From positions 1 to 6,654 of the forward strand of contig CALAFU010000242.1 of the NCBI GenBank assembly GCA_937891325.1: a stretch of 6,654 nucleotides of DNA, given 5' to 3'. This DNA is from an uncultured Candidatus Melainabacteria bacterium. GTDB lineage: Bacteria; Cyanobacteriota; Vampirovibrionia; Gastranaerophilales; Gastranaerophilaceae. The translations under genes and the position numbers were made by a program. Shown piece after piece: positions 1 to 6,011 of the stretch (within the stretch, counting starts at the first letter, position 1; each line of letters starts with the position of its first letter). The notes beneath the pieces are model-generated. The model did no database searches. It was not told the DNA's origin and worked only from the letters and a program-made list of their open reading frames with translations.

Positions 1-753
1 AGAGTCACTTCTGTGTGAAATAGCTGGCACAAAATCTAATTCAGGATAAATTGCATACCCATGAGATTTTCTAAGGTCTAAATTAGTTCCTGAAGCTCTT
101 AGATTTGGTCCTGTTATTGCATATTTAATTGCAGTTTGTTTATGCAATATACCTTTTTTAATTGTACGCTCTTTAAATATTGGATTGTTCGTAATAATTT
201 TTTCGTAATCATCAATATTTTTAGGCATTTTAGCAATAAATTCTAAAATTTTATCTAACCATTCATTAGTCACATCAAATCTTACACCACCGAATGTAAA
301 ATAGTTATACATCATACGTTGCCCTGTCAATTCTTCAAATAATGACAAAATAACTTCTCTATCTCTAAAGCAATAGAATAAAGGTGAAGATGCACCTAAA
401 TCTAACATATAAGTTCCAAGCCACAATAAATGAGAGGTTAGACGATTCATTTCCATACAAAGAACTCTTATGTATTGAGCACGTTTTGATACTTCAATAT
501 TAGCAAGATGTTCAACCGCATCGCAAAAGGCATAAGATGTAAAAAATCCACCTAAATAGTCAACTCTATCTACTAATGGCAAATATTGCAGATAAGTTCG
601 ACTTTCTGCCATTTTTTCTAAACCTCTATGCAAATAGCCAATAATAGGTTCAATAGATAAAATATTTTCGCCGTCTAATTCTGTAACTAAGCGCAAAACA
701 CCATGTGTTGACGGGTGTTGAGGACCAACATTAATTTTTAGAATATCAGTCAT
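1..753 (-). CDS. nuoD: NADH-quinone oxidoreductase subunit D (complex I 49 kDa subunit), C-terminus off window
   Basis: The peripheral-arm subunit that, with NuoB, forms the quinone-reduction site of complex I. Reading leftward from the ATG at 751-753, 251 codons run without a stop to the left edge; the family is about 370-410 residues, so the C-terminal third is missing. Visible motifs are GPQHPSTHGVLR (residues 10-21, with the two histidines of the quinone pocket), GYLHRGLEK (39-47), LPLVDRVDYLGG (58-69) and, further on, NRLTSHLLWLGT and FTFGGVRFD. Where a NiFe hydrogenase large subunit would have the first metal-binding CxxC, this protein reads VDRVDY, so it is a true complex I subunit. 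The start overlaps the nuoC stop (TGA at 746-748) by 8 bases, which suggests translational coupling. The identification is firm; only the 3' end is unseen. Confidence 0.97.
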   Translation of the reverse strand, partial: MTDILKINVGPQHPSTHGVLRLVTELDGENILSIEPIIGYLHRGLEKMAESRTYLQYLPLVDRVDYLGGFFTSYAFCDAVEHLANIEVSKRAQYIRVLCMEMNRLTSHLLWLGTYMLDLGASSPLFYCFRDREVILSLFEELTGQRMMYNYFTFGGVRFDVTNEWLDKILEFIAKMPKNIDDYEKIITNNPIFKERTIKKGILHKQTAIKYAITGPNLRASGTNLDLRKSHGYAIYPELDFVPAISHRSDS

Positions 754-1180
754 TCCACACCAACCTTTCGTCATTTTGAACATAAGATTTTAATAATGGA
801 TGTCCAATCCAATTTTCAGGCATGAATAAGCGTTTTAAATTTTCATTTCCAACAAATTCGACTCCGAATAAATCAAAAATTTCACATTCGTCAAAATTTG
901 AAGATTTATAGATATTTGTTACTGTTGGAGCCGTGAAATTATCTGTATAATAGCTTACTGATAAAGTTTCAGAAGCTGCTGATGACATAAGTTGATATAT
1001 CAATTCAATTTTATCTTTTAAATCTACTGCAATAATTGATGTTAGCATATCAAAATCAAATTCAGGAGTATTTTTAAGATAGTCTAAAACTTGTACTAAT
1101 TCTGAATTAACAATGATTTTTCCATTGTTAACCATATCCACATTATTAAATTTCGATTTGAGAATAGAAAAATTAAACAT
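746..1180 (-). CDS. nuoC: NADH-quinone oxidoreductase subunit C (complex I 30 kDa subunit)
   Basis: A peripheral connecting-module subunit that packs against NuoD and NuoB and carries no cofactor itself. The 144-residue product has the family signature in its second half: PTVTNIYKSSNFDECEIFDL (85-104), FGVEFVG, then LKRLFMPENW and IGHPLLKSY (to residue 133). In the signature the usual ERE-type triplet reads ECE, with a cysteine replacing the arginine. The protein is short for the family because it ends soon after the GHPL motif and lacks the long C-terminal tail seen in many bacteria. It is separate from NuoD, not fused as in some enterobacteria. The ATG at 1178-1180 lies 8 bases inside the end of nuoB and is preceded by a purine-rich stretch, and the 3' end overlaps nuoD by 8 bases, so it sits mid-operon. 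Confidence 0.95.
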   Translation of the reverse strand: MFNFSILKSKFNNVDMVNNGKIIVNSELVQVLDYLKNTPEFDFDMLTSIIAVDLKDKIELIYQLMSSAASETLSVSYYTDNFTAPTVTNIYKSSNFDECEIFDLFGVEFVGNENLKRLFMPENWIGHPLLKSYVQNDERLVWND

Positions 1181-1736
1181 TTTCTTCTACCCCCCAATAT
1201 TCAATTTGCAGCTCATTATCCAAAACTAATAACTCTTTTTCCGGTTTTAGTAAAGTTTGATGAGATGCAACAAATTTTTCTCTGTTTAAAATTGACTCTT
1301 TTTTGATATTTTTTTGTAGCTTTAAAATTGCATCAAATAACGCCTCTGGACGTGGTGGACACATTGGTAAATAAATATCAACAGGAATTATTTTATCAAT
1401 ACCTTTTACGACGGAATAACTGTCTTTGGCAAACATTCCGCCCCCACAAGCACACGCCCCCATAGCGATAACGTACTTTGGTTCAGGCATTTGTCTATAT
1501 AATTTTAATAACGCTGGTGCCATTTTATGAGTAATTGTTCCTGCACAAATCAATAAATCTGCTTGTCTTGGTGAACCTCTAAAAACTTCTGAACCATAAC
1601 GAGCAATATCAAAATTAGATGCACTTGCTTGCATCATTTCAATACCACAACATGAAGTTGCAAAAGTTAATGGCCATAAAGAATTAGCACGTCCCCAATT
1701 TAATATAAAATCAATACTTGAAACAATAACATTCAT
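1173..1736 (-). CDS. nuoB: NADH-quinone oxidoreductase subunit B (complex I PSST subunit, N2 cluster)
   Basis: Binds the terminal [4Fe-4S] cluster N2, which passes electrons to quinone at the NuoB/NuoD interface. With the ATG at 1734-1736 the product is 187 residues. The cluster ligands are visible as the tandem pair C29-C30 (in TSCCGIEMM), C95 (in MGACACGGGMF) and C126 (in PMCPPRPEA). An additional cysteine, C97, stands two residues after C95. A GTG at 1743-1745 would add three residues. The ATG is preferred because a strong GAGGTGG Shine-Dalgarno sequence (1742-1748) ends 5 bases upstream of it and would be partly consumed by the GTG start. The ATG overlaps the nuoA stop codon by one base (TAATG), and the 3' end overlaps nuoC by 8 bases. 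Identification is firm. Confidence 0.97.
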   Translation of the reverse strand: MNVIVSSIDFILNWGRANSLWPLTFATSCCGIEMMQASASNFDIARYGSEVFRGSPRQADLLICAGTITHKMAPALLKLYRQMPEPKYVIAMGACACGGGMFAKDSYSVVKGIDKIIPVDIYLPMCPPRPEALFDAILKLQKNIKKESILNREKFVASHQTLLKPEKELLVLDNELQIEYWGVEENV

Positions 1737-2086
1737 TATTGCCACCTCAAAATATTTTTCATAAATGCATAAAATAAAGTAAATAACATTAAGATTAGGA
1801 ATAAAATAACTTCTATAAGTACGTACAGTCTTAATGATAAAAAGTTTACTGCGAATGGAAATAATAAAATAGCTTCTACGTCAAAAATAAGAAACATGAT
1901 AGCAAAATTTATAAACTTAATATTAAATTGAATTTTAGCTCCGCCAAACAACTTCATGCCACATTCGTATGGTGAATGTTCAACATCATCAGAACGATAT
2001 GATACAACATACGCCGCGATTACAGAGGCAATTGCAAATGCTGTTGCTAGTACTATGAACATTAATAAAAAGAACAACTCGCTCAT
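1736..2086 (-). CDS. nuoA: NADH-quinone oxidoreductase subunit A (complex I ND3-like membrane subunit)
   Basis: A small membrane subunit at the junction of the arms of complex I; its first loop lies close to the quinone site. The 116-residue product has three predicted membrane helices (about 3-29, 60-80 and 88-110). The first loop holds HSPYECGMKLFGG (37-49), containing the conserved ECG with the loop cysteine at 42. The second helix holds FLIFDVEAILLFPFA (65-79), with the conserved acidic pair D69 and E71. Start choice: the ATG at 2084-2086 is used here, but the adjacent in-frame TTG at 2087-2089 is possible. A GGAG (2096-2099) lies 9 bases from the ATG and 6 from the TTG. It is the first gene of the leftward nuoABCD cluster and its stop overlaps the nuoB start. 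Confidence 0.95.
   Translation of the reverse strand: MSELFFLLMFIVLATAFAIASVIAAYVVSYRSDDVEHSPYECGMKLFGGAKIQFNIKFINFAIMFLIFDVEAILLFPFAVNFLSLRLYVLIEVILFLILMLFTLFYAFMKNILRWQ
1742..1748 (-). promoter_or_regulatory. Ribosome binding site deciding the nuoB start
   Basis: On the minus strand this reads GAGGTGG, five bases before the ATG at 1734-1736. It lies inside the last codons of nuoA, so it favours the ATG over the in-frame GTG at 1743-1745, which overlaps the site itself. Confidence 0.75.
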
Positions 2087-2125
2087 CAATTATTACTCCA
2101 TGTTACATATTATGATAACTAAAAT

Positions 2126-2154
2126 TTTATTGATATAATAGTAAATGTTGTGAA
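2126..2154 (-). promoter_or_regulatory. Possible nuo operon promoter
   Basis: On the minus strand TTCACA (2149-2154, one mismatch to TTGACA) is followed after 17 bases by AATAAA (2126-2131, four of six matches to TATAAT). The start of transcription would fall near 2119, about 33 bases before the nuoA ATG. It overlaps the extended -10 element of the rightward promoter, so the two promoters could compete. The -10 match is weak, and alternatives such as TATTAT (2135-2140) or CATAAT (2109-2114) exist. Confidence 0.3.
2131..2139 (+). promoter_or_regulatory. Extended -10 promoter for the rightward TPR-GHL10-peptidase operon
   Basis: The sequence TGATATAAT is a perfect TGn-TATAAT extended -10 element, 35 bases before the ATG at 2175. 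No good -35 box is present at the normal spacing (TTATGA at 2110-2115 is the best, a half match), which is acceptable for an extended -10 promoter. Transcription would begin near 2145-2147, leaving a leader of about 30 bases with no evident Shine-Dalgarno sequence. Inferred from motif only; TATAAT-like strings are common in AT-rich DNA. Confidence 0.5.
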
Positions 2155-2174
2155 TTATTAAGTAAATTTATATT

Positions 2175-2840
2175 ATGAAAAACTTAAAAATATTTTTATT
2201 AATCTTATGTATAAACTTTTCAATCACCTCAGCTAGCGCGCTAGAAGGACAGATTGAATTTGATTCTGTATATATTGATTATTCAATACTTAAGGAAAAA
2301 CAATATATTATAAATGGCGATAACTACTTAAGAAAGGCTGAAAATCCTAAGATTTCTAAAACAAAAATTCAACAAGATTTTAATTATAGACAAGCCTTAG
2401 GCTCATATATAACAGCAACAGAAATTAGCCCTGAGACCGTTGTTACATACGGTAAAATTGGATATATTTATCATAAACTTGGTAAATATACTCTTGCACG
2501 TTCAAATTTTGATCATGGGTTGAATTTACAAAGAAATAATCCTTATGTGAGCTACTTATATGCAGGATTTTACTTTGATAACCAAGATTTTAATAAAGCA
2601 ATGAAATATTATAAGATTGCACAAAAAAATAACTACCCTAATAAGTATTCCTTGTACTATAATATAGGGGAGACAAATGAAAAACTTGGGGACTTGGTTA
2701 GGGCTAAGCACTTCTACTCAATGGCTTACGCACTAAAAACGAGTGATAAATTAAAAGCTAAAATGCAAGCAATTGATGCATTACAATATATGAAATCACA
2801 GTATTACATGCGTAAAAAGCCGTACTACTACAATGATTAA
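2175..2840 (+). CDS. Exported tetratricopeptide-repeat protein of unknown function
   Basis: A 221-residue protein with an N-terminal Sec signal peptide: basic MKNLKIF, a hydrophobic core to about residue 18, and a likely signal peptidase I site after SASA near residue 22. No lipobox cysteine follows the core. The mature part is a TPR solenoid. Three clear repeats lie at about 88-121 (YGKIGYIYHKLGKYTLARSN), 123-156 (YLYAGFYFDNQDFNKAMKYY) and 158-191 (YYNIGETNEKLGDLVRAKHF), and a degenerate one at about 40-86. The C-terminal tail (205-221) is rich in tyrosine, lysine and arginine. TPR domains bind proteins or peptides, so a scaffold or adaptor role in the envelope is likely; the partner is unknown. 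It is the first gene of the rightward operon, 11 bases before the GHL10 gene, its most obvious candidate partner. No strong ribosome binding site precedes the ATG. Confidence 0.85.
   Translation: MKNLKIFLLILCINFSITSASALEGQIEFDSVYIDYSILKEKQYIINGDNYLRKAENPKISKTKIQQDFNYRQALGSYITATEISPETVVTYGKIGYIYHKLGKYTLARSNFDHGLNLQRNNPYVSYLYAGFYFDNQDFNKAMKYYKIAQKNNYPNKYSLYYNIGETNEKLGDLVRAKHFYSMAYALKTSDKLKAKMQAIDALQYMKSQYYMRKKPYYYND
2233..2244. repeat. 12-bp perfect palindrome inside the TPR gene
   Basis: CTAGCGCGCTAG is its own reverse complement and forms a GC-rich island in AT-rich surroundings. It lies in the codons around the signal peptide cleavage site. A second 12-bp CTAG-centred palindrome (ACTTCTAGAAGT) lies at 3305-3316 and a 10-bp one (TTTCTAGAAA) at 3641-3650, both in the GHL10 gene. 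No function can be assigned. Confidence 0.4.
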
Positions 2841-2851
2841 TGGGGATTTGA

Positions 2852-4654
2852 ATGAAATCATTATTTAGAAAAATTACATGCTTATTCTTTATGTTCTTAT
2901 TTGTTCAAGGTGCAACAATGGCGTATGATGATGTATTTGCACCATACACTCCAATGCCAAATGAAGAAGTTTATAGAAAAAATGTATATAAAATTAGTGC
3001 TATAAATCCAACAACTGCGACAAATTGGACAGCAAGCATGTATCCTGGACTTAGAGGTGCTAACCAATTAGTTGTATATACTCCTGAATATTCAACACCT
3101 TCAACAGGTACAAATGAATATGGTGGAGAAGCAATTGTTGAGGGCAATATCGTAACATCTTTAAGTGGTGCAGATTCATTGATTCCTTCAAACGGTATTG
3201 TTATCAGTGCGCATGGTCGAGCTAAAGCATGGTTAAATAAAAATATTGAAATAGGAACAATCATTTCTATTGATAAGGCTACAATGACTATAACTGCTTA
3301 TAACACTTCTAGAAGTTATATTTTTGCAGCAAAAGAAAAGATTGAAGAAGCTACAACTATAATGAATTATTATCAAAAAAATTCATTCAGCTATAATTCA
3401 AAACCGACTAAAACTTATCTTGCAAAAGCAAAACATTATGTAAGAAAGGCTGAGCATAATACTACTGAATTGCAACAATTTGCATCTCTTGCCGTTCAAA
3501 ACGCGAACCTTGCAATGGCAGCAGCCATACCATACAAAGCCTCTGAATTAAAAGGTATTTGGATTAGACCTACAAGCAAAACCGAAGCTAATATTATTGC
3601 ATCGTTAGACCATTTAAAGGCTACAGGCATTAACAATATATTTCTAGAAACTTATTTTCACGGAAGAACAATCTTTCCTAGTTCAACAATGAAGAAATAT
3701 GGTTTTATTGAACAATATGAAAACTTTAAAGGAATTGACCCTCTTAGAATATGGATTACAGAAGCGCATAAACGTGGAATGAAAGTAAACATCTGGTTTG
3801 AATCCTTCTATACTGGTAATAAACCAAATGTTGGCAACTCAATTCTTGCAGTAAAACCTGAATGGTCAAATGTAAACCTTCGTAATGTTGATGCACCATT
3901 GCCAATTGCCTCAACTTCAGAACATAACGGTTATTTCTTAGATCCAGCAAATCCTGAGGTACAAAATTTCTTGTTTGACTTAATAAAGGAAATTATTAGC
4001 AATTATAATCCAGATGGAATAAATATTGACTATGTAAGATATCCACAATCCGTATCCGCTAGATATGCGGGTTATGCTCTTTCAAATTGGGGATACACTC
4101 AATATGCAAGAGAAGAATTTAAATTAATTTATGGTGTTGATCCTGTAAATATTGCCTATAGCGATACCAAAATGTGGAATGAATGGGATAAATACAGACA
4201 AGACAAAGTTACGGAATACATTGAAGGGGTATCTAAAATTTGTCGACAAAATAGAATATTCTTAACAGCAGTAGTCTTTCCTAACAGGCAAATGGCGTTA
4301 GAAACAAAACAACAAGATTGGACAACGTGGTCCGACAACAACTTCATCGACGGTTTTACGCCATTATTTTTAACTTGTGATGCTAAAACAATTAAAATGA
4401 TGATATTTGATATGTTAAAAGAAATGTCACCTAGAACTAAACTATATGCAGGTTTATTTGTAACTTTTATGGATGGTTCAGAAGAGGATTTAATTAGACA
4501 AATTCATGAAACTCGAAAGCTAAATCTTGGAGGTATAATTTTATTTGATTATGCACACTTACAAGAAAAATATATTAAAACATTGACAAAAAGTATATTT
4601 ACAAATAGCACAGTTATTACAGGCAACTCTAAACAAAATTGTCAAAGAAGGTAA
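2852..4654 (+). CDS. Exported glycoside-hydrolase-like family 10 (GHL10/DUF187) protein with an extra N-terminal module
   Basis: A 600-residue protein with a Sec signal peptide (MKSLFRKITC, hydrophobic core, likely cleavage after ATMA near residue 24). Residues about 45-141 form a compact module with GANQLVVYTPEYS, STGTNEYGGEAIV, IPSNGIVISAHGRAKAWL and a GTIISID strand. This resembles the opening part of phosphodiester-glycosidase (NAGPA-type) proteins but lacks their remainder, so it is probably non-catalytic. Residues 158-226 look like a helical hairpin linker. The GHL10 TIM barrel runs from ELKGIWIRPTS (232-242) to LFDYAHL (564-570). Its key segment is PDGINIDYVRYP (387-398), with D393 the probable catalytic acid; VNIWFESFY (312-320, E317) and GYFLDPANPEV (360-370) are other conserved strands. 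Relatives such as E. coli DigH cleave peptide-free peptidoglycan strands, so a cell-wall glycan substrate is likely here. A GGGGA lies 5 bases before the ATG. Family is firm, substrate is inferred. Confidence 0.88.
   Translation: MKSLFRKITCLFFMFLFVQGATMAYDDVFAPYTPMPNEEVYRKNVYKISAINPTTATNWTASMYPGLRGANQLVVYTPEYSTPSTGTNEYGGEAIVEGNIVTSLSGADSLIPSNGIVISAHGRAKAWLNKNIEIGTIISIDKATMTITAYNTSRSYIFAAKEKIEEATTIMNYYQKNSFSYNSKPTKTYLAKAKHYVRKAEHNTTELQQFASLAVQNANLAMAAAIPYKASELKGIWIRPTSKTEANIIASLDHLKATGINNIFLETYFHGRTIFPSSTMKKYGFIEQYENFKGIDPLRIWITEAHKRGMKVNIWFESFYTGNKPNVGNSILAVKPEWSNVNLRNVDAPLPIASTSEHNGYFLDPANPEVQNFLFDLIKEIISNYNPDGINIDYVRYPQSVSARYAGYALSNWGYTQYAREEFKLIYGVDPVNIAYSDTKMWNEWDKYRQDKVTEYIEGVSKICRQNRIFLTAVVFPNRQMALETKQQDWTTWSDNNFIDGFTPLFLTCDAKTIKMMIFDMLKEMSPRTKLYAGLFVTFMDGSEEDLIRQIHETRKLNLGGIILFDYAHLQEKYIKTLTKSIFTNSTVITGNSKQNCQRR
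4645..4651 (+). promoter_or_regulatory. Ribosome binding site deciding the start of the four-cysteine protein
   Basis: AAGAAGG ends five bases before the ATG at 4657-4659 and sits in the last codons of the GHL10 gene. The in-frame TTG at 4639-4641 lies upstream of this site and has no comparable motif, so the ATG is the better start. Confidence 0.7.
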
Positions 4655-4656
4655 CA

Positions 4657-4848
4657 ATGACTGAAGAAAACAAAAGAACTCCAAAGAAATTCTTAGGCAT
4701 TTTATTTGAATGTTGCGGAGTTTATGGCAGAATATATCAAAACAATGACGGTACAGCTTACGTCGGAAGATGTCCAAAATGTATGCGGGCGATAAAAGTT
4801 AGAATTGGCGAAGGCGGTACAGGTCAAAGATTTTTTAGGGGAAAATAA
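4657..4848 (+). CDS. Small four-cysteine (zinc-ribbon-like) protein of unknown function
   Basis: A 63-residue basic protein with no signal peptide or membrane segment. The cysteines are a tandem pair, C19-C20 (in LFECCGVYGRIY), and a CPKC knuckle at C39/C42 (in GRCPKCMRAIKVRIG). The two pairs are about 18 residues apart with beta-strand-like sequence between, a layout able to bind one zinc. The end is glycine- and arginine-rich (GEGGTGQRFF, 51-60). The motif order F-CC-Y-RIY-GTAY-GRCPKC-RIG-GGT-RFF looks like a conserved family, but I cannot name a function. It starts 2 bases after the GHL10 stop and ends 2 bases before the peptidase ATG, so it is almost certainly co-translated with both. An in-frame TTG at 4639 would extend it by six residues but is less likely. 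Nucleic-acid or protein binding is possible. Confidence 0.78.
   Translation: MTEENKRTPKKFLGILFECCGVYGRIYQNNDGTAYVGRCPKCMRAIKVRIGEGGTGQRFFRGK
4837..4842 (+). promoter_or_regulatory. Ribosome binding site of the M20 peptidase gene
   Basis: AGGGGA lies 8 bases before the ATG at 4851 and inside the last codons of the four-cysteine gene. It supports 4851 over the second in-frame ATG at 4860, which would be 17 bases away. Confidence 0.65.
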
Positions 4849-4850
4849 CT

Positions 4851-6011
4851 ATGGAAACAATGGAAAAATTAAGAAAACAAGAAGAATTAATTGACATTTT
4901 TTACAACCTAGCAAGCATACCTTCACCTTCATTACATGAAGAAAAAGTCGTAGCTTGGGTAAAAGATTTTTGTCAAAAAGAAGGGTTACACTTTGAAACT
5001 GATAGTTACAGCAATGTAATCATAAAATTACCGACAACAGACCCAACAAAACCATTAATGGCGTTATCATCACACATGGACGTTGTTGGTGACGATACAC
5101 CGGTAATTCCAATGCTAGACGGAGATTTTATTAAAGCAAATAATAGAACTCTTGGCGGAGATGATAAATTCGGTATCGCTGCCGCATTAAAACTACTTAA
5201 AGACACTAAAAATTCGGATATGAAACATGGTGGTCTAGAAGTTGTATTTACACGCGATGAAGAAAACGGAATGAGTGGTATTCACAACTTTGATTTTAAT
5301 AAATTAAACTCAAAATATGTAATAGTGTGTGATGCTGATATTTTCGGTGTTTTACAAATTTCTGGAGCTAGCTATTGTAACGGTCACGTTGAAATTTCTT
5401 GCAAGGGTGGTCATTCAGGTATTGAAATTGCAGATAAAACAAAACCTAATGCAGCAAAATTAATAGCAGAATTATGCAATACTATTCCTCAAGGCGTTTA
5501 TTATGAAGACGAAACAGGTGTTGTAACATCTATCAACTTAGGTGGTATAAAAGCTGGTGATATCAAGGTTACAAACGTTTTAAATCCTTTCGCTGAAGCA
5601 ACTTATTCTATCAGAAGTGCCTCATTACCTAAAGAAAATGAATTAATCGCTAAAATTCAAGGTATGATTGAGGATTTCAACAAAAAATATGAAGGAATTG
5701 CCGTTGCTAAGGGCACATTTAAACAAAAAATGCCAGCATTTGAAAAATCTGATGATACATATATACCTGAAGTGTTCAAAAGAGCAGCAGAAAAACTTGG
5801 CGTAAAATATGAAATCAATTCCTTCCACGCAGGTGCAGAAACTCATATTTACTGCCAACACAAAAATGCTAAAGGGGAAACCTTCATTCCATTCTTAATG
5901 GGGCTTGCTGACCTTTACAATATGCACTCAGCAGATGAAAAAATGGACTACAAGAGTTTCCTAAAAGGCTACAAATTACTTAACCAATTTTTCTTCGAGT
6001 TCAACAAATAA
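4851..6011 (+). CDS. M20-family dinuclear zinc metallopeptidase (PepT/PepD-like)
   Basis: A 386-residue cytoplasmic peptidase (no signal peptide) predicted to release amino acids from short peptides. The M20 metal and catalytic residues are all visible: H75 and D77 in SSHMDVVG (D77 is the helper acid), bridging D104 in LGGDDKFGIAAAL, the catalytic base E137 and ligand E138 in FTRDEENGMSG, an aspartate ligand in VCDAD (D161 or D163), and the last ligand H359 in MHSADEKM. The inserted dimerisation domain spans about 175-290 and contains CKGGHSGIEI (184-193). The segment FHAGAETHIY (325-334) resembles the HAGLE-type strand of PepD-like dipeptidases, while FTRDEE and GGDDK recall peptidase T. I therefore leave the subfamily open and give no gene symbol. 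It is the last gene of the rightward operon, 2 bases after the four-cysteine gene. Its 3' end overlaps tmk on the other strand by 36 bases. Confidence 0.88.
   Translation: METMEKLRKQEELIDIFYNLASIPSPSLHEEKVVAWVKDFCQKEGLHFETDSYSNVIIKLPTTDPTKPLMALSSHMDVVGDDTPVIPMLDGDFIKANNRTLGGDDKFGIAAALKLLKDTKNSDMKHGGLEVVFTRDEENGMSGIHNFDFNKLNSKYVIVCDADIFGVLQISGASYCNGHVEISCKGGHSGIEIADKTKPNAAKLIAELCNTIPQGVYYEDETGVVTSINLGGIKAGDIKVTNVLNPFAEATYSIRSASLPKENELIAKIQGMIEDFNKKYEGIAVAKGTFKQKMPAFEKSDDTYIPEVFKRAAEKLGVKYEINSFHAGAETHIYCQHKNAKGETFIPFLMGLADLYNMHSADEKMDYKSFLKGYKLLNQFFFEFNK

Noticed and set aside
1..2086. The cluster as a membrane-bound NiFe hydrogenase related to complex I.
   Set aside because: NuoD shows VDRVDY instead of the CxxC metal-binding motif, and nuoA and nuoC have typical complex I signatures in the canonical A-B-C-D order.
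1956..2138. A 60-codon plus-strand open frame antisense to nuoA.
   Set aside because: It lies almost wholly opposite the well-conserved nuoA sequence, has no ribosome binding site and shows no recognisable protein pattern.
2971..3264. A 97-codon minus-strand open frame with hydrophobic stretches.
   Set aside because: It is antisense to the GHL10 N-terminal module, which has clear domain patterns on the plus strand; the hydrophobicity is a by-product of the complementary codons.
4052..4066. CCGC/GCGG inverted repeat in the GHL10 gene.
   Set aside because: A 4-bp stem with a 7-base loop inside conserved coding sequence and no T-run; too weak to be a terminator or regulatory hairpin.
4639..4656. 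TTG at 4639 as the start of the four-cysteine protein.
   Set aside because: The AAGAAGG ribosome binding site lies downstream of the TTG and at ideal distance from the ATG at 4657.
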